Shown here: positions 1 through 9,580 of the stretch, one piece after another
Numbering within the stretch: position 1 is the stretch's first letter
Layout of the letters: the number at the start of each line of letters is the position of its first letter
Source of the DNA: Anaerofustis stercorihominis DSM 17244
GTDB taxonomy: Bacteria > Bacillota > Clostridia > Eubacteriales > Anaerofustaceae
NCBI RefSeq assembly: GCF_000154825.1
Contig: NZ_DS560015.1
Span: 606,559-670,558 of the forward strand
Length of the DNA: 64,000 nucleotides
Direction: 5' to 3'
Notes under the pieces: generated by a model
Told to the model about the DNA's origin: nothing
Databases searched by the model: none
Seen by the model: only the letters and a program-made list of their open reading frames with translations
Program-made: the position numbers and the translations under genes

Positions 1-1106
1 AGTGTCTGTTTTTCCTTTGATATAAAGTATCCGTCCGCCTTTAAATAATCCGCTGCCGAGTTTACTTCATATATTGGAAGTGCATAATAATTTTCGTTAT
101 ATAAAAATAAATTCACAAACACAAAATCCTTACAGTAAGGACTTGAGGGCGTATCGCTTAAAAGCGCAGCATATAAAGTCTTATCCTTTTTTGTATCGGT
201 CACTGAAAGCTTTGAAATAAGTCTCGATACAAAACGGTCATATATCATAATGGCGGAGATGTTATCCCCGGGGATACCGAATACCAATGCGTTTTCTATT
301 TTCCCGAGAACAAAACCACTCCCCGGATTTATCCTCACTCCTCTGAAATAAACTCTGCCGAGTTTAGACATGGTATCGAATGTATAGTCGTTATTACCTT
401 CCCCCGTCTTACCAAGTATCAAAACCGCATCGGAGGACATAGCCGCTGACTTTATGACCCTTTCAAAGTCCCTTTTATCTTCTTTTAAGGGATCCGATAT
501 ATTTAAATCAACTCTTTCCAAGTTCATTTTTCCTTTTAAGATGATCGAATCGTTATCCGAAGTTTTATTTCTTCTGTCACTCACCATATCTATCGTAGGG
601 ATCATGCTTACTCTCGGTTTTCTGTAGACTTTGACTTTTTTTATACCCGAAGCAATGAGTACTCCCGCCTCTTCGCCGTTTATCAAGGTATCTTTATGAT
701 ATAAAAAGCTTCCTTTTAAAGTATCTTCGCCCTTATATTTTATATTCTCGAACATAGACGGATAGTAATTCAAATACAAAGAATATTCTTTATGAATGAC
801 TTTTTTCTTATCTATCACCGCATTGTATTTATCTTCTACCCTATCCCCTTTGTTCACTTTTTTATAATCATCTATCTTTAATAAAGCACCTTTTTTACTT
901 AAGTCCTTTATGTTTATACTTACTCCGTCTTTAAGTGCATAATTGAAGCTCGGAACATCTTCCTTTATATATAAATCTTCGCTTAATACCCTTCCCTTTA
1001 CATCAAAAACAGATACCTCTTCGCTTTCCAAGCAAGGCATGCCGTTTAACAGTTCGTCAAATAATTCATTCAGTTGTTCAAAAGATATGTCCTTTAGATA
1101 TTCCAT
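1..1106 (-). CDS. MoeA-like molybdopterin molybdenumtransferase paralog, C-terminus cut by window edge
   Basis: The reading frame starts at ATG 1106-1104 (MEYLKDISFEQLNELFDELL) and runs open to base 1. The N-terminal part resembles MoeA domain I/II (SEDLYIKEDVPSFNYALKDG, where MoeA has a 'dvPxfdrSamDGyA' segment). Near the downstream end, IPGDNISAIMIYDRFVSRLI matches the MoeA 'lPGNPvsa..tfe.fv.P.l' segment. MoeA inserts Mo into adenylylated molybdopterin. The MPT-binding loop, normally SGGvSvGdyD, here reads LGKTGEGNNDYTFD, and the GDSNS-type segment is not recognisable, so activity may be altered. It lies 10 bases after the stop of the upstream moeA-like gene, in the same operon. The family call is fairly sure; function is inferred. 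Confidence 0.75.
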   Translation of the reverse strand, partial: MEYLKDISFEQLNELFDELLNGMPCLESEEVSVFDVKGRVLSEDLYIKEDVPSFNYALKDGVSINIKDLSKKGALLKIDDYKKVNKGDRVEDKYNAVIDKKKVIHKEYSLYLNYYPSMFENIKYKGEDTLKGSFLYHKDTLINGEEAGVLIASGIKKVKVYRKPRVSMIPTIDMVSDRRNKTSDNDSIILKGKMNLERVDLNISDPLKEDKRDFERVIKSAAMSSDAVLILGKTGEGNNDYTFDTMSKLGRVYFRGVRINPGSGFVLGKIENALVFGIPGDNISAIMIYDRFVSRLISKLSVTDTKKDKTLYAALLSDTPSSPYCKDFVFVNLFLYNENYYALPIYEVNSAADYLKADGYFISKEKQT

Positions 1107-1116
1107 TTTATTTCCT

Positions 1117-2280
1117 TTACACAAGAGTTACTTTTACGCCTTCGTCTTTCTTTATCTCGTCTTTGTCTTTAGGTATAAGTATATATCCGTCTGTATTACT
1201 TAGAAATTCGCTCAACAGACTATCGTCTTCTATTATTTCAAAATAATACCCGTCATCTCTCTTTTCAAGTATTACAGGTTTGTATTCATTTATACCTTTC
1301 TTGGAAGGAACGTTATAAATGCTTCTCGCCTTTATGTAAGGTTCATTTTCTTCTATATTTAAAAATCCGTCTATTACGGGTCTTACGAATACATTATAAA
1401 GTAAATATACATCTTTGGGATTTCCGTTTAAAAAGAATACAGGGGTATGATCATAATTCATTATCAAAGTATCTTCTCCCGGAGAAACCAGTATCTCATC
1501 CGAGTAAACTTTATTTTCCCCAAAAGCCTCTTTATAATCAAAAGAAGAACTTACCGTAACGATAACAATATCGCATTCATCGCAAGCCTTTTCAAGCACC
1601 TTTGCCGAACTCTTCTTATCCACTATCCCGTAAGGAATATTGATCACATTCTTGTTTTCAAGTTCTGCCGATAATATATATGAATTCAAATCTATATCTT
1701 TATCCTTTTCGGGAGTCCTTACGACAGTTATATCTTCCCCGAAAGAAATGACACCGACTTTTATTTTCTTATAGACTTCCACCATGAATTCGTTAAGGCT
1801 TGCAAGAAGACCTATATTAAGAGGATTTAATTTCGTATCTTTCTTTAAGACCACGTCCCCGCTTTTTATCTTTGAGCCTTTGAACGAAACACCGTGCCCC
1901 TTTGCGATTTCTCTGTTTACCGAAATGACAGCATCTTTTTCTTTTACATATTCTATATCGATAACGCAGTCGGCACCCTTTGGAAGAGCCTCCCCGCTTA
2001 TAACATATTTTGCTTCATTATCATTTATTTGCTCTTTACCCGATATATCGAGATTTATGGGATCATAGTAGTCCGCACCGTAAAGACTTTCATGATTTAG
2101 GGCGTATCCTTCGATTTCCGCTCTGTCAAAGCTCGGGATATTCACTTTGGAAACTATATCCGATGCCAAAACATGATTTAAGCTGTCTTCTATCATAACT
2201 ATATGAGAACTTTTTTCCCTATTTTCAAAGTCCTTTTTTATTTTATTCAAAACATCATTCACACTGTCGGCTTTAATCAT
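1117..2280 (-). CDS. MoeA-like molybdopterin molybdenumtransferase, divergent
   Basis: 387 aa, a little shorter than typical MoeA (about 400). MoeA landmarks are visible: SFDRAEIEGYAL near residue 50 (family 'dRSamDGyA'), ISGEALPKGAD near 95 (family 'taG..lP.GaDaVv'), DLNSYIL near 200 (family 'DsNs.ml') and FLNGNPKDVYLLYNVFVRPVI near 300. The usual SGGvSvGdyD loop is replaced by VTVSSSFDYKEAFGE, and PGNP by NGNP. The role would be molybdenum insertion into molybdopterin in the cytoplasm. The start follows GGGAGAAAAAG. First gene of a two-gene operon with a second, even more divergent paralog. Tandem moeA pairs are known in Mo/W enzyme users; the specific job here is unknown. Confidence 0.8.
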   Translation of the reverse strand: MIKADSVNDVLNKIKKDFENREKSSHIVMIEDSLNHVLASDIVSKVNIPSFDRAEIEGYALNHESLYGADYYDPINLDISGKEQINDNEAKYVISGEALPKGADCVIDIEYVKEKDAVISVNREIAKGHGVSFKGSKIKSGDVVLKKDTKLNPLNIGLLASLNEFMVEVYKKIKVGVISFGEDITVVRTPEKDKDIDLNSYILSAELENKNVINIPYGIVDKKSSAKVLEKACDECDIVIVTVSSSFDYKEAFGENKVYSDEILVSPGEDTLIMNYDHTPVFFLNGNPKDVYLLYNVFVRPVIDGFLNIEENEPYIKARSIYNVPSKKGINEYKPVILEKRDDGYYFEIIEDDSLLSEFLSNTDGYILIPKDKDEIKKDEGVKVTLV

Positions 2281-2364
2281 CTTTTTCTCCCAATTTAAGT
2301 TAAAATATACACTTTTTTACAAAAAATCATATTAAAAAATTATAGCATAATCCCCTTTTAATTA

Positions 2365-3345
2365 CAACATTGAGAGGGGTTTCTTTTATAAAGAAACAAA
2401 GCTCTCAGGGGCTCTGCCCCTAAAACCCCGCAAAGTTTTTTCCTAAGCGAAAAAATTTTGAGAAAAACGCTTCCGCTGCGCGGTGCTAAGAGCTTCGCTA
2501 AAAAAGATATTAAACTTACGATAGATATTCACCCGCATATTACCTGAAAAAGCTATTAGATTTAATCGGAGATAACGCTTTATATATAAGGGGCGGGTAA
2601 CGACTGGTTATCATATAAAATCCTATTTTTATTTGAAGAATTCAAATGCTTTCATGTTGTCACCTTAACGGCTTTTAACGTGACTGCATTTTCTCAGAAA
2701 ATCTACTCGATTTTTCGGGAACAGTCACTACCCTTAAGTATTAAAACAAGATTTTCAATATTTTAGTTCAGTCCGCCGCACAGCTTATAAACCTTCGTGG
2801 AATAATACTAAACTTAGCTAAGTCATTTACCCGCATATTACCTGAAAAAGCTATTAGCTTTAATCGGAGATAGCGCTTTATATAAAGAGCGGGTAACGAC
2901 TGGTTATCATATAAAATCCTATTTTTATTTGAAGAATTTAAATGCTTTCATGTTGTCACCGTGACGGCTTTTAACGCTTCTCGATGACTGTTTGCTATTT
3001 AGAAGAAATAAGCATATTTTATTTATAAAATATGTTCAGTCGTTAGACTGATTAACAACATGAGCAAATTTACTTTAGTGATATTTACGAATTATTGAGA
3101 GACCCCGCATTTCTTGGAATAGAAGTTATCCTACCCCAATTTACATTAAAAGTTTTATATTATATTAGAGATAATAGCTTTTTCAGGTAAATAGCGGGTG
3201 AATGACATCAGTAAGTTAAAGATCTCTTTTGCCGAAGGCTTTAGCACCACGCAGTGGAAGAATTTTTCTCGAAGTTTTTTTCTTCGGAAAAAACTTCGTG
3301 GGGTTTTTAAGGGGAGAAACCCCTTCTATGTTTCTTTCTTAACAA
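2365..3345. repeat. Cluster of mosaic palindromic intergenic repeats
   Basis: Fills the gene-free stretch between the moeA-like operon and the 833-aa gene. The left end has the hairpin AGGGGCTCTGCCCCT (about 2397-2412), then an AAAGTTTTTTCC..GCGAAAAAATTTT palindrome. The right end mirrors this (AAACTTCGTGGGGTTT then AAGGGGAGAAACCCCTT at about 3290-3325). Inside, a block of about 170 bp occurs twice in direct orientation (about 2515-2690 and 2813-2985). It carries the family core ACCCGCATATTACCTGAAAA and the segment GCGGGTAACGACTGGTTATC. A third core copy lies inverted near 3150-3240. No coding capacity is credible here. Confidence 0.85.
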
Positions 3346-3463
3346 AAAGAAAACAAAAACTCTTCATTGAAGAAGCGAAAAGTTCAAAGTATAATTAAAG
3401 TTAAGATAATTTCTTTAGGGAAATTATCTTTTTTTATATATATTCAAGAAAGAAGGTGAAGAA

Positions 3464-5965
3464 GTGGAAAAAGAATATTTAATAAAGAATTTCGAAGGCG
3501 GGCTCAACGATACACTGGCTCCCATATATCTTGAGGACAACTGCCTTAGTGAGTGTCAGAATGCAAACTTATCTTTTGACGGAGGGATAGGAAAAAGGTC
3601 GGGGACGGATATATATCTCCATAGGCTCCTCAAAGATAAAAATTTTGCGGATGACAGTGAAGATGAGCTGATCGAACTAAAAGACGTAAGGTTCATATTC
3701 GCAAAAGAAGTCATGATAAACGGATACAACAGGATTTTCTTTATAGCAAGATATGTCATACCAAAGGAAAGTCTTCCGGATAAATATTATTACTTGAACG
3801 TGTCAAATTATTACTTCGGTTATATCTACGCGGATAAAGATTTTGATGTTGAACTGGAAATAGAAGAATTCAAACCATGTCTGATAAAACAGAATGAAAT
3901 GGTTCATTTCTACGATAAATTTTACAGGGCCATTACCGATAATTACATAATAGGAAAAAAAGTAAAAAGAAAAGACAATGACGGGAAATGGAGCATGGAT
4001 CATACGGATGATATGGAGGGATACTGCTACGAAGTGTACGACACCACGGGAGAAAAAGACTCTCACGGAGAATACATCATAGACGAAACAAAGCCAGACT
4101 TTTCAAACGAAAAAAAGTGGGAAGAATTCTACGATAATCCCATTCATCCGCTGAAAGAGGAAAGAGGATACTATATATTCGCAAGGGATTATGAACTTAT
4201 CAATAAGGACATATCCGATATAAGTTTCGCTCAGACGGAAAAAGGATTATATTTTTCATTCAACGGAAAGTTCTACAGGATATCGGGGTTTGACTTTACC
4301 AGTGACGAGGGTATCAAATATATCGTAAAGAACAGTATAGTTAAGGTAAATCATGAAGAATCAAGCGAGAGTGTTTACGGGAAATATTATTTAAGCTTAA
4401 AGGAGCAGAAGCTTATAAATCTTATTACCGCGAACTATAACGATACTTCGCTATGGAAAGAAATAAATATCGACAAGTACAGAAGCGAAGTCCCTATGGG
4501 TATCGGAGATTATGACTATACTTATCTAGACGGTACCGTAAACAAAATATATATGGGAGAAGTCATTCTGGCTCCGAGATATTATAAAAAATACGATTCT
4601 GCCTCTAAAAAGAACATATGGGCAAAAGATACTTCAAAGCTGTTCAGGTATAGAGCGAAAAGGGATATAATGGGATTTGACAGCGACGGAAATCAGATAT
4701 CTTTCGGTTTATCAAACCTCAAATACTACGACACTTCCCTATTCGACAACATCTCAAACAGGGCAACAAAATACGACGAGGACGGAGACGGAGAAACCGA
4801 CGACAATATATCCCTGGACGAGGTTCAAAAATGTACGATGATGATATACCACCCTTACAGCAAGAGGATATTCGCCGCAGGGCATCCCAAAGACAAAAAG
4901 GCGGTCTTTTACTCTGACCCGGGCGAATTCAACGTGTTCAGAAGAAGCTCAACGCTCTATCCAGCAAGCACCATAGGAAATGTCACCGCAATGACGGTAA
5001 TAAAAAAATATCTATGTGTCAGCTACGAACAAGGCTGGTACATATTCAGCGGAGGTAAGGAAGAATACCTTGACGAATTCGTATGGCAGCCCCTTTCACT
5101 CCCCTACGGAGCTTTGAACAACAAATGCGTAATATCCACCCCCTGCTCTTTTACATTCTTTACAGGAAACAAAATAATAGAAGTAAACGACCGGATATTT
5201 GCGGATATAGGCTCTTTGGAAGCACTTAGCATTTATACCAAAATCATAAGCGACGGCAAAGTAAATACCTCTCTTAGCAATATAAAAAACAAAAAACTCT
5301 CTGCCATGGCGTTTAATAACGGTAAAGTATATTTGGCTTTCAATGACGATAACGAACTGGACTATGCCAATAAACTCATGGAATACGATTTTGAAAAGTC
5401 AACGGGATTTAATATAAACACAGGACTCGTTATTTATTATCTGTTCAATAAAAACAGTAAGCTTTTTATAGGAAGCAAAAACTATATAATTGAAACGGAT
5501 ATATTTAATAAAGAAAACTCCAGAGGACTGAGCGACTTTGACCCAATCAAAAATAAAAGGGTACCCATAGAATTCAAAGTCGTATCAAAACCATACGATT
5601 TATCGGAATTTTATAAATACAAACACCTAAAAAGAATAATGCCCATATATCTTCAGAATTATGACATGGAAGGCGAAAGCAATTTAAACATAAAAATAAC
5701 CGGAGAAGACACAAAAGAAATAAGTCTTGACTTAAATTTATCGGATAGTTTGATTTGGGGAAGAAAATGGGGTAATATTTGGGGATTTTCTGATATAATG
5801 TATAAGTACATAGAAACAGATCTTACAAGTATAAACTTCAAATTCTCACTTTATCATAATTCCTTCGACGATATGATGATACTCCTCGGTTTCGGGTTTA
5901 TTTATGAAACACTTAAAAGCGAAGTCGGATATTGTGCGGGAGATGAGCAAAAGCTCATGATATAA
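3464..5965 (+). CDS. Phage structural-like protein of unknown function (833 aa), solitary
   Basis: Starts at GTG 3464 after AAGGTGAAGAA. I do not recognise a named family. The N-terminus (IKNFEGGLNDTLAPIYLEDN followed by CLSECQNANLSFDGGIGKRSG) has the layout of phage virion proteins that begin 'GGLNt...l.dne...l.NvdlddG.i.kRpG'. Residues about 460-530 (AAGHPKDKKAVFYSDPGEFN, then a TVIKKYLCVSYEQGWYIFSG segment) resemble the beta-rich repeats of such tail or stabilisation proteins. No signal peptide or membrane segment is seen. No phage genes flank it: repeats lie upstream and lon downstream. It could be a domesticated or remnant phage gene; function is not assigned. Confidence 0.6.
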   Translation: MEKEYLIKNFEGGLNDTLAPIYLEDNCLSECQNANLSFDGGIGKRSGTDIYLHRLLKDKNFADDSEDELIELKDVRFIFAKEVMINGYNRIFFIARYVIPKESLPDKYYYLNVSNYYFGYIYADKDFDVELEIEEFKPCLIKQNEMVHFYDKFYRAITDNYIIGKKVKRKDNDGKWSMDHTDDMEGYCYEVYDTTGEKDSHGEYIIDETKPDFSNEKKWEEFYDNPIHPLKEERGYYIFARDYELINKDISDISFAQTEKGLYFSFNGKFYRISGFDFTSDEGIKYIVKNSIVKVNHEESSESVYGKYYLSLKEQKLINLITANYNDTSLWKEINIDKYRSEVPMGIGDYDYTYLDGTVNKIYMGEVILAPRYYKKYDSASKKNIWAKDTSKLFRYRAKRDIMGFDSDGNQISFGLSNLKYYDTSLFDNISNRATKYDEDGDGETDDNISLDEVQKCTMMIYHPYSKRIFAAGHPKDKKAVFYSDPGEFNVFRRSSTLYPASTIGNVTAMTVIKKYLCVSYEQGWYIFSGGKEEYLDEFVWQPLSLPYGALNNKCVISTPCSFTFFTGNKIIEVNDRIFADIGSLEALSIYTKIISDGKVNTSLSNIKNKKLSAMAFNNGKVYLAFNDDNELDYANKLMEYDFEKSTGFNINTGLVIYYLFNKNSKLFIGSKNYIIETDIFNKENSRGLSDFDPIKNKRVPIEFKVVSKPYDLSEFYKYKHLKRIMPIYLQNYDMEGESNLNIKITGEDTKEISLDLNLSDSLIWGRKWGNIWGFSDIMYKYIETDLTSINFKFSLYHNSFDDMMILLGFGFIYETLKSEVGYCAGDEQKLMI

Positions 5966-6105
5966 GAAAATATTCCTATTCTTACAGATATTACATAAGA
6001 AATATTCTATTTTTTATTGCAATAAAGTTTTAATAAATATATAATGACAAGTAGAATTTTATCATAGTTTATCGGATATTAGGATAAAATCATGTTCGTT
6101 GTATT

Positions 6106-6165
6106 ATAATTACCATTACACGGATATATCGTAAGAGGTAATTATAGAATAGTATGCGTTATACT
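6106..6165 (+). promoter_or_regulatory. Inverted repeats upstream of lon
   Basis: Two perfect inverted repeats precede lon: ATAATTACC (6106-6114) with GGTAATTAT (6137-6145), and AGTAT-GCGTT-ATACT (6151-6165). They may be operator sites or form a leader hairpin. They do not match a CIRCE (HrcA) element or a CtsR heptad that I can recognise, so the regulator is unknown. Confidence 0.35.
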
Positions 6166-6206
6166 ATATATTATTTTACTATAAAAAAATTAAGAGAGGT
6201 ACGAAA

Positions 6207-8561
6207 TTGGCTAATATTCAAAACATAATGGATACATATACCAGCAACATGGAAAATTTGACTTTACCTGCCATTGCGACGAGGGATTTATCGTTAATAA
6301 CAGGAATGAACGCTAATTTTGATGTGGCGAGAAGTGCTTCTTTAATGGCACTGGAAGAAAGTGTAAAAGAAGAAAGCATGATAATCCTTATCGCGCAAAG
6401 AGATTCGGATAAAGACGAAATCGAAATCGAAAATTTAAGAGAAGTCGGAGTTTTGGCAAAGATAACAAACCTTATCAGACTTCCATATAATGCTATCAAA
6501 GTTTCAATAAAAGTCTTAAACCGTGTTAAGATAAATAAATATGAACAGCACGACCCATATTTGGTTGCAAGCGGAGATATAATAAATTATTCAAACGATA
6601 ATCTAACGGATAAAGAAGTGGCAATGACCAATGTATTAAAAGAAAAATTCTCGGAATTTTCTTCTTTAAAAATGACGGGAAATGACTTTGAAATACTTTC
6701 ATTTTTAAATAACATCAAAAATCCAAACGAACTTATCGACATGATGCTTCCGCCCCTTGGCGTGGAATTTGATAAATTCCAGGATATCCTTTGCATTTTA
6801 GACAGCGAAGAAAGATACAAAGAAGTATATAAGATAATCGAAAACAGGATAGTTGTCCTATCCCTTGAAAACGAGATAGAACAGGATGTCAAAGAAAAAA
6901 TGGAAAAACTTCAAAAAGAAGTTTATCTAAGAGAAAAAATAGAGATTTTGCAGGAAAAACTTCAGGACTCCGACGGGAGCGGTGCAGGCAGTAACTATTT
7001 GGAAAAACTTGAAAAACTTCCCATAAAAGAAGAATTCAAGGAAAAAATAGAAAAAGAAATCGATAGGCTCAAACTCATCCCCGTAGGTTCAAGCGAAGCC
7101 GGGGTGATACAGACTTATATCGAAACCATACTCGACTTACCTTGGGAAAAAGAAGAAAAACCCGACATCAATCTAAAAGAAGCACAGAAGATACTCGATG
7201 AAGACCACTACGGCTTAAAAGAAGTAAAAGAAAGGATAATCGAATACTTATCCGTACTTAAACTTACCGATACCTTGAAAGGACCTATAATTTGTTTGGT
7301 CGGACCTCCGGGGGTCGGAAAAACTTCCATAGCAAAGGCGATAGCAAAGGCTTCGGACAGAAAATTCGTAAGGCTTTCCGTAGGCGGAACCAGAGACGAA
7401 GCGGAGATAACAGGTCACAGAAGGACATATATCGGAGCTATGCCGGGCAGGATAATAACGGGGATTGCTCAGGCAAAAAGCAACACTCCCCTATTTTTGC
7501 TTGATGAAATAGACAAGATAGGTTCCGACTTTAAAGGGGACCCTGCAAGTGCATTACTGGAAGTACTTGACCCGGAACAAAATTCAAATTTCTCCGACCA
7601 CTATCTCGAAATCCCATTTGATTTATCGGAAGTATTATTCGTGGCGACCGCGAATAACATAGCTACTATACCTCCTGCACTTTTAGACAGGATGGAAGTT
7701 ATAGAGATACCGGGATATCTTCCAAAGGAAAAAGTGGAAATCGCAAAAAGACACCTTATCAAAAAAGAAATGGAAGAGCATGGGCTTACAAAAGAAAACC
7801 TTTCTTTCACCACGGCAGCTCTTACTAAAATCGTTACGGATTATACCTTAGAATCCGGAGTAAGACAGCTTGAAAGACTAATCGCCAAGATATGCAGGAA
7901 ATGCGCTAAGAAAATCGTAGCTGATGAAGAAGGTAAAATCGAAGTTACAGTGAAAAACCTCCATGAATTTTTAGGTAAAGAACTCCTTACTTTCGACAAG
8001 CAGGGAAATAAAAAACATGTGGGAAAAGTAACGGGACTTGCTTATACCAGCTACGGCGGAGATACTTTGAAAATAGAAGCGGTCATAACCGACGGTAAAG
8101 GTCATATCGAGCTTACGGGAAGCCTCGGTGATGTAATGCAGGAATCTGCAAAGACAGCTCTTACATATGTAAGGACTATCGTTGACAAGCTGAAAGTAGA
8201 TAAAGATTTCTATGAAAAGAAAGACATACATATCCATGTTCCCGAAGGGGCGACACCGAAGGACGGTCCGAGTGCGGGGATAACCCTTGCAACGGCGATA
8301 ATTTCCGCCCTTACAAAAATGTCGGTACCGGAAGATATCGCCATGACCGGCGAAATAACACTGTCGGGAGATGTGCTTCCTATAGGAGGACTCAGAGAAA
8401 AACTTCTTGCGGCATCAAGAGCAAGAGTAAAGAAAGTGCTTATTCCAAAAGAAAATATCAAGGACCTTGAAGAAGTTCCCGATGATATAAAAGATACTTT
8501 GGAAATAGTACCTGTAAAACACATGATGGATGTATATAAAATAATATTCAAAGAGGACTGA
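6207..8561 (+). CDS. lon: ATP-dependent protease La (Lon)
   Basis: 784 aa, normal LonA length. Domains in order: N-terminal substrate-binding LON domain (1-200), coiled coil rich in KEK repeats (about 210-260), AAA+ module with Walker [10 protein letters not shown] (about 365) and Walker [12 protein letters not shown], and a C-terminal Ser-Lys protease domain with [10 protein letters not shown] (catalytic Ser) and [16 protein letters not shown] (catalytic Lys). It is a cytoplasmic hexamer that degrades misfolded and regulatory proteins. TTG start after AGAGAGGTACGAAA. The gene is followed two bases later by ysxC, the same order as lonA-ysxC of Bacillus. Confidence 0.97.
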   Translation: MANIQNIMDTYTSNMENLTLPAIATRDLSLITGMNANFDVARSASLMALEESVKEESMIILIAQRDSDKDEIEIENLREVGVLAKITNLIRLPYNAIKVSIKVLNRVKINKYEQHDPYLVASGDIINYSNDNLTDKEVAMTNVLKEKFSEFSSLKMTGNDFEILSFLNNIKNPNELIDMMLPPLGVEFDKFQDILCILDSEERYKEVYKIIENRIVVLSLENEIEQDVKEKMEKLQKEVYLREKIEILQEKLQDSDGSGAGSNYLEKLEKLPIKEEFKEKIEKEIDRLKLIPVGSSEAGVIQTYIETILDLPWEKEEKPDINLKEAQKILDEDHYGLKEVKERIIEYLSVLKLTDTLKGPIICLVGPPGVGKTSIAKAIAKASDRKFVRLSVGGTRDEAEITGHRRTYIGAMPGRIITGIAQAKSNTPLFLLDEIDKIGSDFKGDPASALLEVLDPEQNSNFSDHYLEIPFDLSEVLFVATANNIATIPPALLDRMEVIEIPGYLPKEKVEIAKRHLIKKEMEEHGLTKENLSFTTAALTKIVTDYTLESGVRQLERLIAKICRKCAKKIVADEEGKIEVTVKNLHEFLGKELLTFDKQGNKKHVGKVTGLAYTSYGGDTLKIEAVITDGKGHIELTGSLGDVMQESAKTALTYVRTIVDKLKVDKDFYEKKDIHIHVPEGATPKDGPSAGITLATAIISALTKMSVPEDIAMTGEITLSGDVLPIGGLREKLLAASRARVKKVLIPKENIKDLEEVPDDIKDTLEIVPVKHMMDVYKIIFKED

Positions 8562-8563
8562 AA

Positions 8564-9145
8564 ATGATTATAAGAAGCGCCGAAATACTTACAAGCGCCG
8601 CAAAGTTCAACCAGCTGCCTCCCGAGGACAAGCTGGAGATAGTACTTATCGGAAAATCCAATGTCGGCAAATCCAGCTTTATAAATAACTTACTGAACAG
8701 AAAATCTTTAGCCAGGACAAGTTCCGTTCCGGGAAAGACCAGAACTGCGAATTACTATATAATAAACAATGAATTTTATATAGTCGATATGCCGGGCTAC
8801 GGGTATGCTAAAGTATCCAAAAGCGAGAAAGCGACTTTCTCCAATATAATAACCGATTATTTAAAGAAGAGGAATGCGGATTTTATAGTATTCTTCCTTG
8901 TGGATATAAGGCATAAACCAAGCGAAAACGACATAAAGATGTATAACGAGATACTGGATAATGATATATACCCTGTCGTGGTTTTGACAAAAGCGGATAA
9001 GATAAGTAAAAACAAAAGAAAACAAAATATAGACCTCATAAAAAAGACTCTCGGCTTGGATGAAGACGATAAGGTGATAATTTTCTCTACCGAGGAAAAA
9101 CTGGGAAGAGATGAAGTATGGGATTTTATTGAAGGATTTATTTAA
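8564..9145 (+). CDS. ysxC: Ribosome biogenesis GTP-binding protein YsxC/EngB
   Basis: 193 aa TrmE-Era-EngA-YihA-Septin-like GTPase. G1 is GKSNVGKSS (about 31-39), the G2 region is followed by G3 [11 protein letters not shown]4 is [10 protein letters not shown] and G5 is near [10 protein letters not shown]. It acts in late assembly of the 50S ribosomal subunit. The start is two bases after the lon stop, and its Shine-Dalgarno (AGAGGACTGAAA) overlaps the lon end, so translation is probably coupled. Ends just before a clear terminator. Confidence 0.96.
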   Translation: MIIRSAEILTSAAKFNQLPPEDKLEIVLIGKSNVGKSSFINNLLNRKSLARTSSVPGKTRTANYYIINNEFYIVDMPGYGYAKVSKSEKATFSNIITDYLKKRNADFIVFFLVDIRHKPSENDIKMYNEILDNDIYPVVVLTKADKISKNKRKQNIDLIKKTLGLDEDDKVIIFSTEEKLGRDEVWDFIEGFI

Positions 9146-9174
9146 AAGGACTGCCAAAAGGCGGTTCTTTTTTA
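9146..9174 (+). terminator. Rho-independent terminator of lon-ysxC
   Basis: Stem GGACTGCC / GGCGGTTC around an AAAA loop, followed by TTTTTT, directly after the ysxC stop. Confidence 0.85.
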
Positions 9175-9522
9175 ATTATTAGAAATTCAGTGGAATTATA
9201 TAGACTGTCACCCTCAAAAACTTTGGTAAGTTCCTTTTCTGCACTCAACTTCATTTTGACTATCGAAAATTTCTTAAGAAGTGTTACCGAATTTTGTTAT
9301 ATATCAAGTAACATGATATGCTTCATATCTAAAATCAACCTTTATAACTAAATCAAAGTGAAATGATAAAAGACTTTAAATTTCAGCAGTCAAATAAACC
9401 TTTAAACTTTCTAAATCATTCATTCAATTATATTAAAAAAATCAGTTTCCTAAAATGATAAAAATACTTATAACTGCAATAAACTATTAAAAAAATCTAT
9501 AAGTAAGGACTTTATTCGCAAA
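9175..9522. other. AT-rich intergenic stretch, nothing recognised
   Basis: About 350 bases between two convergent terminators. I see no coding frame with a ribosome site, no repeat of the local family and no convincing promoter. Confidence 0.5.
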
Positions 9523-9558
9523 CAAAAAGAGCCTTAAACAAATCATGTTTATCGGCTC
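9523..9558 (-). terminator. Terminator of the 928-aa hybrid kinase gene
   Basis: On the minus strand GGAGCC..GGCTCTTTTTG forms a stem with a U-tract about 20 bases past the kinase stop. Confidence 0.75.
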
Positions 9559-9580
9559 CTTATAATAAAATAAATTAAAT

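Noticed and set aside
3198..3398. 66-codon frame starting MNDISKLKISFAEGFSTTQW
   Set aside because: It is a translation of the mosaic repeat. Similar peptides arise from the repeats at 16571-16777 and 50395-50706, driven by DNA sequence shared for structural reasons, with no ribosome sites.
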